A DNA stretch of 64,000 nt from Ophthalmolycus amberensis (Eukaryota; Chordata; Actinopteri; Perciformes; Zoarcidae): positions 1,418,501-1,482,500 of the forward strand of contig JAFEUB010001373.1 of NCBI GenBank assembly GCA_024529925.1, read 5' to 3'. The position numbers were made by a program, and so were the translations under genes. Position 1 is the first letter of the stretch, and every line of letters starts with the position of its first letter. The notes below the pieces were generated by a model. It was given only the letters and a program-made list of their open reading frames with translations, searched no databases and had not been told where the DNA came from. Positions 38,657-49,700 of this stretch are shown here, one piece after another.

Positions 38657-38662
38657 TTTATT
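38657..38662 (-). terminator. atp5mk: Poly(A) signal of atp5mk
   Basis: TTTATT on the plus strand (AATAAA on the minus strand), about 200 bases after the atp5mk stop codon. Confidence 0.7.
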
Positions 38663-38858
38663 GTTAACACAGGGAAACCAAACAGTCATATTTTATTACA
38701 AGCATGTCCAGATGCTTTCTCCTCTCCCAGCTGTTAGAAACGGTGGTCGAAATGGACGCCTGTAAGGAGACAATGAGGGCCTCGGGTTAAATGAACGGAG
38801 CATTGCTTTCCTGAAGTACAATGATTTGGAAAACAATAGGATGTAGAGACTTACATGA

Positions 38859-39129
38859 TCACTTCTCTGTGACTGCTGCCTGTTTCTTGGGCTTCAATTT
38901 GAAGAAAAGGCCAATGGCTAGTAGACTGGCATATGTGGCCAAAACACACTAAAGAAACAAAGGAGGCATGATGGGAATTTCATGACGGTTTCCCTGTTAA
39001 GCATGACTATACAGTTTATTTATGGAAAAGTTGAACACAACTCACATTCCTCCTTCCTGTGATTGTGTATGCATTGAAGTACTTTGCAAAGCCAGTGAAC
39101 TGGTGCTGGGTTGCGTCGTGTCCTCCCAT
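38859..39129 (-). CDS. atp5mk: atp5mk (usmg5/DAPIT), ATP synthase membrane subunit k
   Basis: Small inner-mitochondrial-membrane subunit of F1Fo ATP synthase that helps join dimers. Two coding exons: 39147-39046 (ATG at 39129-39127) and 38948-38859. The product has 57 residues (human 58): first MGGHDATQHQFTGFAKYFNA, then YTITGRRN and CVLATYASLLAIGLFFKLKP, then KKQAAVTEK. The single transmembrane helix is about residues 29-45. Splice borders are ttatag/GACC, AAT/gtgagt and tctttag/TGT. A non-coding first exon probably ends at 39925 (GTGAAG/gtaagt). The exons are too short to stand out as long open frames. Position and orientation between taf5 and pdcd11 match human. Confidence 0.95.
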
Positions 39130-39924
39130 GATGGATTGTTAATGGTCCTATAACAAGGAGAACGAGTGATTAATAATAGTATGAGTGGAGTTCAATCTTT
39201 ACCTTAGCTACAGTAACCTTGTGTGTAACAAACATCTGGAGCTGAAACAAAAAATGAATTGCCAGAAATTGCATTTTTAAAAGAATTGGTAACCCGAATA
39301 TATTTGAATTATTTCTGGGTTTTGGGACTGTTTGTTGCACAAAGCTTCATTTGAAGAAGTCACCTTGCGCCCTGGAAAACTGATGTTTTACTAGATTCAT
39401 AACCGAGAAATAATCAGCACATTAAATCGAAAATCAAAAACGAGATTAGGACATTTAAATTGGTATTAGTCACACAGCACTGGAGTTTAATTAATAAGAC
39501 TTGACAGGAGGGAGAGAGGGGAACAAACTAATTCCACGTTAGCTGAACTACCGTCAGCTAAACAGAGTGTACTGCACTTATTACATGTTCAACTTCACTG
39601 GTGGTTGGTTTGACATCTAATCCAGCTAGCATTAATATGTCAAGACGCTAAAAACATGCTTTAACACAATACTTCTTGCATAGCATTTAGGCTTGACCCA
39701 CATTTTATTCAGACTGACTTTCATCGGCCAGTAACTGCATAGCTTGTTAGCTAGCACGCTCGCTAGGTTAGCCCGCTAACGTTAGCTAGTTGCATTTTCA
39801 GACCGCTGGTTAAATTCTACATTAGCACAGATGCGTTTTGAAGAGGACATGGGTACATTGCTACTCAGCGTTGTTGAACAAACAGTGAATGTCGTTATTT
39901 GTTTCTACATGTGTTGTGACTTAC

Positions 39925-40201
39925 CTTCACGGATCGACCCCTGTGCAAACAGAATGAAACAAGTGCCCTTCAGCTGAGGCCGCGATGCTAGATCCGTTAG
40001 GAAGTCCCGCCTACTCTCATAATCCAGAAGTTTGTCAGTATTGGTCCAAAATAATGTCACTCAATGTTAGCGTCTACAACGGGCACTGAGTGGCTAATAG
40101 TGGTGTCAATCACCATTTCCTGTCTGTGATTGGAGAAAGAATGAACCGCCCATATGAGTCTTTCTTCCGGGTTGAGGTCATGGCGTGCTGCTGAACAACA
40201 T
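39925..40201. promoter_or_regulatory. Bidirectional promoter of atp5mk (minus) and pdcd11 (plus)
   Basis: The predicted atp5mk first exon (39925 to about 39990) and the predicted pdcd11 first exon (ending at 40201, AACAACAT/gtgagt) lie back to back. About 200 bp between them contain reversed CCAAT boxes (ATTGG near 40037 and 40131) and an ETS-like TTCCGG near 40165. No TATA box is seen. Exact start sites are inferred. The pdcd11 leader contains a five-codon upstream frame (ATGGCGTGCTGCTGA, 40179-40193). Confidence 0.65.
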
Positions 40202-40741
40202 GTGAGTTTTGCCGGAGATTTAATGTGAGGGAATATTTCATGATAAACACTGAAAGAACCATTTGATATACGTTTAGATCGAAATCGAGTTTGTTTCTAC
40301 ACGAGTAGGCCTTGTATCTGCTGACAAACACGCTTTTATGTTTAGCCCTCGTGCTAAAACACGATACAGGTAGCGTTAGCTAATGTTGTCTCGTGCATTT
40401 TGAGTGGTAACTTTATGTGCAGCGGTGTTGCATCTGAGTCGAACGGACTCGGTTATATTTTTCTAACTAATCGGTTAATGTATTTACATAGTGTTGAATG
40501 TATCAAACAGTGTCTGATTAGAGAGAGAGCTAAGCTGTTGTCTGTGTCTCATGATGCATCATTTATATGCATCTATATTATCAGTAATAGTAACTCACTC
40601 CTACGTTAAACACGATGATTGAGTTACAGGAGAGGCACATGCTGGATCTTAGGATAACCTAACTGTATCGTCAGCTCAGGTTAGAGGTTTTAAAATAATT
40701 AAATGTCTTTGATTTTCTTAGACGTTGAAACAACATCAAAC

Positions 40742-43700
40742 ATGGCATCAGTGGAAGAAGACTTCCCTCGAGGAGGAGGAGGGACGGCGAAGAAGCCCAC
40801 CGAGAGTAAGATAGAGGTGCAGCGGACAGAAGTGGACAACTTGTTCCAGGTAGAGTTCTACTCTTTTCTATCTTCATATCCATACTGCTGTCAAAAGAAA
40901 ATACTTCACAGAACTGGGTAAACGTGTAAATAATGAGGATTATCACACAATATCAGGCAAAGTATTCTTCTAACTGACATCCGTGCATTACTGAAGTGGT
41001 CATCGTATCGCTTTCCTTTCACACACGCTGTAATTAAGCATGGTTTATGTTTTGTATACTGGTACTTAGTCTCACGTTAGGAGGTATCAGTAAAATTACC
41101 TCCACAGTGAAGGACGGTTTGCTTTTCTCTCTCAGTCGAACAAACAAGAGACTAAGAAAAGGAAAGGGGCGGGCAAGGATGCCGGCAAGAAGCTCAAGAA
41201 GCCAAAGACGGGCAAAGGAGACGATCTGACGCTGAATGCAGCAGCCACAAATGTGGAAATTCTACACATCAAGGTAATGCATCGCGTGTTTGTAATTTGT
41301 CAAATGTGATAAGTAGGTTAGTTTTAGTGTTAAACTACCGTTATTCAAAAGCGCAGGAAGCACAGTATATACGTTTAATATTGTGTGTGTTTTCCGCATT
41401 CCCAGAATTTGAAGCAGGGTATCCTGATGCTGGGCTGTGTGAAGGAGGTAACTGACTTTGAGGTGACCGTCAGTCTGCCCTGTGGCATGCAAGGCTTCCT
41501 CAGCATCATGAACATCTGTGACTCCTACACCAAGCTGCTCAGCGAGCAGCTGGATTCAGCTGATACAGAGGTACGATCAGTCTAAAATCAGATAGCAACC
41601 TACATTAGAATGTCTTAGAGTTTACTCATGTACCAGGATATTTAGTAATATCTTAGAGATGTATCTTGTGTTTTTACTTCACAGGACATCTGCTCTCTAC
41701 GGCATCTCTTCTACCCTGGCATGGTGTTAAGGTGTGTGGTTGCCAAGTTGGATGTCGCCAAAAGAGGCTCTCTTAGCATCCAGCTGTCAATCAATCCAAA
41801 GCTGGTCAACAAGGCTCTCACCTCTAGCTCTCTGAAAGCTGGCATGGTGAGTCATTAGTGGTCTTCAGTTAAATATTTGGTAAAAAAATCATTTCAATTC
41901 AACAATTTATTGTAATGTTATTTTGTGGCGCCTCAGGCCGTGAGTGGATGTGTGGCGAGTGTGGAGGATCATGGCTACATAGTTGACATTGGCCTCAGTG
42001 GAACCAACGCCTTCCTGCCCAAAAAGACATTAAAAGACAAACACAACAACACGGAAGGTATGACAAAGTATTTCATTGCCATTACTGTGGAAATAATCTC
42101 AGTCAATTGCATCCTTTCAGATGCAGAGTAGCAGCAAAGCAGTTGTCACACTCTTAAAGTAACAGATTGTGTGTCCTCGTGTCTGCAGAGCTGAAAGTGG
42201 GTCAGTATTTGACTTCTCAAGTGGAAGAAGTAAAGAACGAAGGACGTGTGGTCCGCCTTTCTGTCCGCCCTCCGACCGTCGCCCGGGCCTGTGCTGAATC
42301 CAAGCAGGGCTGGAACCTCACCAACCTGCTGCCCGGCCTCCTGGTCAAAGCTAAGATCAAAAAGGTAGAGGCACGCCCTTTATTTTGGTAAAGAGTACAT
42401 CATCTCTCGTGTGCGCTGCTGCTTGAAGCCTGGGAGTGGGTGGAGAACAACATGAAGGGGTGAATGTCGGGATAGTAGAACGACAATCGCCCCTGCAGAC
42501 GCTTGCTCCAAGAGTCACTATCGCAACTTCAGTGGTCGCCATGTTTCCTTTGAATGACGTCGACATGTTTGTATTGCAGGTGACCAAACACGGTCTGATC
42601 CTGGACTTCCTGTCGTCCTTTAGTGGCCAGGTGGACGTTCTCCACATGGAGCCGGATCAGACGTCCAGCTACGCTGAGGGAACTGAGGTAAAACCGATCC
42701 GTCGATGTGGTCACTCGAATAGATGTTTTTGGATTGAAATGCACCTTATTAAAACGATCTTAAACAAAGGTGCTAACGGATTACCATGTGTTTGTATTGG
42801 AGTATAAACTTGGTAGGCTAACCCTGTTTTGCATCAATGCACCCAGGTGCGAGCCTGCGTGCTGTATGTGGAGCCGTCCGCCCGTCTGGTGGGCCTGAGC
42901 CTGCGCAGCTACCTCGTTCAGCCCGGGGCCGGAGTGGACCACGCTCCTGCTGGAGGTGACCGCATTGGCGAGGTGGTGAAGGACTGCAAGATGATCGCGA
43001 TGCACCACATGTCTGGAGCCATGGTGGAACTGCCAGACAAAACGTTGGCCTTCGTACACGTGAGTCACGGTGACGTTTGAATGTTAAAGCCTGCTTTGAC
43101 GATTACGAAGAATAAATGCTCCCTGTGAATATTGTGCTGACTCGGCATTAGGGTCATAACTTAAATGTATCCGTGTTGACAGAGGAACCACCTGAAGGAG
43201 GCTAATGAGCCGGCTAATGAAAACAGAGTGCTGGCTATGACTGAGCACACCTGCAGGATACTGGACTTCAGCGCCATGGACCAGATTCATTTCGTTAGTC
43301 TGCGGAAGTATGTTGCACCTCATATATGTGTTATTACATAGTAATAATGCACTTTACTATTCCAATGTGATGTATTGACAATCGTCTCTTTTTTTTTCTT
43401 GATTTCAGGAGTGTGATTGACAAGCGTTTTTATAGATATCATGATCTCGAGGCCGGTCAGGTTGTAGAGGTAAGAATAAAAGCATCACCGTGTGTGTTTG
43501 AATCAAAGGAAGAGTTTGACATTTTGAGACGTACTTTTATTTGCGTTCTTGCAGAGAGTTAGATGTGCAGCTCGATACCCGTTTGATAAATATGAAACTG
43601 CAGCCAGTTAGCTTAGCATAAAGACTAGAAACAGTCACATTTTCCGGCCTCGCTCTGCTCTCTCACTGTGTCGATTGTCCGTCTCACTTTGTCCGTCTTC

Positions 43701-46700
43701 CATGTGTCTCCCTCCAAGGGGACAGTGTCAATCCTGCTTGATCACGGCATGGTGGTGCATCTGTCTGACCACATTAGAGGCATGGTGCCCCGGACACACC
43801 TGTCCGACATCCTCCTCAAGAACCCGGAGAAGAAGTACGTGGAGGGCATGAAGATCAAATGCCGGGTCGGTATAGTTTGTTTTAAAGCCGCCGAGATAAC
43901 CGCGAGAATAAGATCTGTGTGGCAGATCTCATCTTTCATATTTTGCGTGAACATGTTCCTTCAGGTGCTGTCAGTAGACGCAGAGAATAAGAAGCTGTAC
44001 CTGACCAGAAAGAAGGCTCTGGTTGAAAGCTCCCTGCCATTGTTCCTCAGCTATACCGATGCCCGTCCTGGCCGCGTGTCCCACTGCTACATCGTCTGCA
44101 TCAAAGACTTTGGCTGCATTGTTCGTTTCTACAACAGCGTCAAGGGTCTGGTGCCGCTCAACGAGCTCAGCTCTGAGGCGATCGTCTGTCCTGAGGACGT
44201 CTTCTATGTGGGGCAGGTGAGGAGATCAGACCGCATGGACACAGAGGATCATGTCTGGGTTTTTTGCCTTTGTTCCAGATGTTTGGCAACATTTTTATTA
44301 ACCAGACTTTGACTGTGATGTATTCGGCATCTGCTAAGTTTGTTTTCCGTTGATCGTCCAGGTGTTGAAGGCTAAAGTTCTTAAGTGTGACCCCGATAAG
44401 GCGAAGATGGTCCTCTCATTTAAGGCCGCGGTGGAGGGAGACACAGAGGAAGCTGCCACGCCCGAGTTGGACTGTGAGCTGGGGAAGGCAAGTGTCTCTG
44501 TTTTATTTTTATTTATTTTTTTAATCTAAATTCAGCAATTGTTTGACCTCAACGTGTGTATTTGTGTGACGTAGAGGCTGGAGGCTAAAGTGCTGAAAAA
44601 GTCAGTCAACGGTCTGGAGGTGGCCATCCTCCCCGATGAGATCCGTGCCGTACTACCCACAATGCACCTTTCTGATCACATGTCCAACTGCCCTCTGCTG
44701 TGGGAGAGCATGCAGGAGGGAGACAACATCTCAAACCTCATCTGCTTCACCAAGAACAAGCAGAATATTGTATCCTGGATGAAAGAGTCTGTATATGTTG
44801 TGTGAGGGAACCTCAACCTGTTATGATTGAGCGATTCTGTACAGTATTCATTATTTTTGCCACCCGTTGATGCTTATCTAGACGTAAAGTTCCTAATTAT
44901 GAAAAGCAGGGCAGTTGTATCTTTCCTTAGCTGCTCCTCCGTTAAAGACTGTCACCAAGAAACCAACGGTGAGATGGTCGCTGGAGGAAGGAGTGGTTGC
45001 CAAGGACTTCTCTGAAGTCACAGTTGGAATGCAGCTGATTGGCGTCATCAAGAGCATCATGTCTTACGGCGTCTTTGTGGAGTTCCCGTACGGCCTCGTT
45101 GGTCTCGCACCCAAGTCTGTAAGTAAAGGGCTTCATGTTTACGTCTTGTTTCTTCTCTACTTCTAAGCCGTTTATGCATTTTCTCTACTAAAACTCTCCC
45201 TCTACGTTGCTTCTTTTTTTTATTTTAGGCCATGTCAGACAAGTTCATCATCGATACAACAACCGCCTTCCAGCCGGGCCAGACGGTGTTCGCTAAAGTG
45301 ACCAACCTGGACGTAGAAAAACGGCGTTTCCTGGTGACGCTGAAGATCTCAGAGGTGATGTCTCCCGAGGGCGACGCCCAGACGAGACTCATCAACGGCC
45401 TGCAGGAGAGACGGGCTGCGACTGAAACGTTCGCTATGAGAGGTGTGATTGCGTTGCTCTTTTAATTCTTCATTTGAATTCGTTTGTCTTCGGTGTCTGA
45501 ACGTCTCATTGTCTCCGTCTTTCCTCTCAGAGAACAGTGATCTCCGCCAGCAGCTGGCTGCTCTGACTGTTGGTCAGAAGCTGAAGTTGACTGTAGACAC
45601 TGCGAAGGACAGCGGTGCCACCTTTAAGTCTGATGATTTGGTCGGTGCTACCATAACGGCCACCAAGCACCATGTCATGGGTGTGTATTTAAACAGACCC
45701 CCGATGAAGTAAACTCAATACGGACCCTGTAAAGTGTTGTTTTTTCATCTCTGATTGGACAGATTATTGTCTTCTTACCTAATTGAGACCAGTGTGTGTC
45801 CCACCCCTTGCAGACAAGACTCATCTGTCATATGCTGCATTGTTACCTGAAGCGTATTATGAATTGTATGGACCTTTGCAAGATCCCTTTGTGTGAGCTG
45901 CTGTGTGTAATTGTCTGTTGGCTGCACTGTTTCCAGGCGTTAGTCTGACCTCAGGTCAGAAAGCTACTGCGGTCGTCCTCCATGTTGACATCCTGTCAAC
46001 CTGCGTCCATGTGTCCATCCTGTCCAAGCTGGTGGCGAAGAAGAAATCTGTGAGTATTTCTTCCATTACTGCAGTTTTTAGTGTTTCAAAACAATAACAA
46101 TGTTTTGACTGTTTTTGTACTCTGGAAAGTTTGACTGAGCACGCTTTCTCTGGAGCCACCTTACATTTCATACAAATGTACCGGTATATGTTAAATGTCA
46201 GGGCACTTGGGTACGGTCAGATTATAATTTTAAATGTTGTTGTTCTTATGTTTGTTTGTTTGTTTTCATCTTCACAGTTGGCTGAAGGATCAAAGCACAC
46301 AGCGATGCTGCAGCACATCAACAAAGACTTTGCCGTCATCTCACTGGGCGACACGGCACAGCTGACCGTGATCCAGACCAGCAGCCACCTGAATGAGATA
46401 ATTCCTGGTCGAGTCGGAGAAGCTGAAGGCGGGGATGAGTTTGTCCGTCGAGGTCATAGAACCCAGCTGCCAGGAACTGCAGGGGCTGGCCCTGGTGTCG
46501 TGGGAGCGCACTTCCCCCAAACGACAGCGCACCACCTCGGAGAACCAGACCAGCGCTACGGGTCACCGCTTCGGGGACGTCGTGCGCGGCAAAGTGAGGA
46601 CCGTGAAGCCCGCCTCCATTCAGGTCACACTGGAGGACGGCAGTACGGGCAGCGTGCACGTGTCGGAGGTGGTGGAGCTTGCAGAAGTGTGTAAGGGATC

Positions 46701-49700
46701 CTTCCCCACGTCCACGGTTAAAGTGGGCAGCGAGGTCACCGCCAGAGTCATCGGAGGCCGCGAAGCCTCCAGCCACAGGTAGAGAACGCTGACGCGGCTC
46801 GTTTTACACGTCTAAGTCCAAGTTCCTTCCTTTGTCACGCTGTTTTTATTCCATTCTTCATTAAACAACCACTGTAAAGTTGAATGTGATGTATTATTTG
46901 TTAAGTTGTATTGAACTTGAAATTAATCTCAAATTTCTTATTTCAGATTCTTGCCCTTCTCTCATCCCAAGTTTACCTACACCATCCCTGAGCTCACACT
47001 CATACCCAGGTAATCGTACAGACCGGTTCACTGAGCATCGTTATGATCACGATATACTGCACAGTAACCTGAATATTATTTAATGTGCGGTTGGTCTGTT
47101 TCTTATTTCTTATTGTTTTTTTTCATCTCTGCAGCAAACTGGATACAAGTGAAGATATCGAAGCAGTTCCAGTGAAAGAGAAGCTAAGCAGCTACATGGT
47201 CGGGGAGGAGATTACATGCTTTGTATCAAAGGTGCGTTTGGGAGATCATAGTGGCTTGCAGTAGCTTGCTCCATTTCTTTCTGGCAGTTTAAAAAATGAA
47301 TCAAAAACGACTTTAAAAGTGCAGAAGAGGTTTTCAGTGTATTCGTGCTTCTGCCTCCAGTTTAATCCAGAGAGGAAGTCTCTGGAGGTCACCACGGATC
47401 CTTGTGTTACTGGGACGGTCGACCTGCTGGCCATGATCACCGACACAAAAGTAGGTTTCAAAGTATTTCAGAAGAGAACGTGTGGGATCATTTTTAACAG
47501 TCCAAGGTTGTTATGAAACGTGAGAGTAAAGATGAGATGAACCTTCATTTCAAACGCCTGCGATTGTCTGAATTCTGCTTATTTTCAGGATGCGAGGCAC
47601 CCGGAAAAAATGTACAAGCTGGGCCAAGCAGTCCGTGCCACAGTGGTCGAAGTGAACTCCAAACCTCAACGTTTCGTGCTGTCACTCACAGGTTCTTTTA
47701 ATTGTTTATTGCTTCACGTGGCTGTTGCACTTTTGTTCGCTCTCGCTTCAGATTGTTCATCAAATACAAAGACACTGATTCTGTATTTCCTTCTGTGTTC
47801 AAGGTGTCTATAAGCTGGAGAAAGGCAGCGTAACTTTGGGGATGGTCACTAATATTCAGCCACAACTTGGCCTCCTGGTCAAACTTCCCTTTGGCAACTC
47901 GGGCACAGTTGCTGTCACTGACCTGGCTGATGCCTACAGGCCCAACCCGCTGGGCGGCTACAGCAAGGACCAGCTGTTGAGGTCAGGAGACGTGTGAGCA
48001 CAGTTAGACTGATCGATCAGGACAGTTTGATCTTTTAAATTACAAACTGTGGAGAAATAAGTTACCTCACGTTTTAACTGTAGTTCGGGTCGAACAGAGT
48101 AAACGTTGGAATCATTAGTAACTTATTGTTATGGTTGTAAATGCTGTCTCACTTTGCTCAGGATACATTTATGTGCAACTGCCGGCACATCAACTATCAG
48201 CAGCTACAATTAAATAAAACCATCTTAGTACCACTATCAGACTATTTAGAAGTGAAGAGTTTATTTTTGCCTCTTCTTCTGCTGCAGGTGTTTCCTCCTC
48301 GGGGATGAAAATGGCAAGTGGCAGTTGTCTCTACGTCCATCAAGGTGAGTTCCGTTGGATTTGTGAGTTTGTGTATCAAATTCAGACGCGTATCTCAAAG
48401 CAACGTCTGGTTGACCGTCACTCTGCTCGTCCAGGCTGAACCCACAGCAGACCAAGCCGGTGAAGGACCCCGACGTCTTGTCTGTAGACACGCTGAAGGC
48501 CGGCCAGATCATCAGAGGCTACGTCAAGTCTGTGGGAGAGCAGGGCGTCTTCATCAGGTGAGTGACAGACATCACATTCATATTTAAACTCCATAGAAAC
48601 ATACAGACTTCTAAAAGGAACCTCGTGAAGATGTAGTTCCAGCTTCAGTTATTTCGGCAATTATCATCATCCTCATTTCATGTTTTTCTTCCAGGTTGTC
48701 AAGCAGCATCACGGGAAGAGCCCAACTTCATCAGTCCACCAAGTACTTTGTCAACAACCACAAGGTCCTCTTTGAGCACCTGACCCCCAACACCCTGCTC
48801 ACCACCAAGATCCACAGGTAAACACCGCTCCAGGTCTCCTTCTGTAGTCGCAGAGTGTTTGAAAATAAAACGTACAAAAGGAAGGATGCATCGCAATCAA
48901 CATCAAAATAATCGATTTGGACAAACAGGGAGAATCTAGCACCGTGATGCTGATGGTGAACAGCCATTTATAGAGTCAATGCTGTCGTCACGTCTGCAGC
49001 TCTTTCTTTTCTTGTCCTCAGTATTGACGAAGAGGTGGAGTTGGTCCACCTCTCTCTGCTCCCAGGGGACACCGGGAAGCCGGACGTCCTCCCAGAGTCT
49101 CTCGGCCTGCCGCTGCGTCTGACCGGAGAGGAGAAGACGGAATACGACTTCAAGAAGAAGCGCTCGGCGCCTGAGAGTGAGCAGGTAACACACGGCCTCA
49201 GTTTCCTCTCACGTCAACCTTTCCTTCCTTCCTCCTTCCTGCTTTTTATATTAAATAGTAAACACATGGTCGTTGAGCCACCACGCTGCCTTTTCAAGTG
49301 TGCTGAGCTAAACCCCGTTCAGATGGATCAATGCCATCTTCAGTTATCACATAATCCATAAGTCTGACCGTAATATAATACGGTCACTGATGCCCTTTTG
49401 TGTATGTGTTGCGGTTTATTTAGTCTTTACTGTGGTTTCAATTGTCAGGAACAAGCAGAGTCCCAGGTCCCAAAGAAGAAGAAGAAGAAAACAAAAAAAG
49501 CAAAGACTGATGACAGTGACAGCGGAGTGGAGGTGTACTTCAGAGAAGAGGAGGATAAGGGAGACCAACGGAGAAGCCAAATCTGTTAAAGTAAGCAAGT
49601 ACACTGCTGTTTACATGCATACAAATCTCCATCGATTTGGTTCAGTGATCTTGTTATGCAGAACCTGAAAGATGCACGTGCTGCTCCTCTTCGTCAGCAG

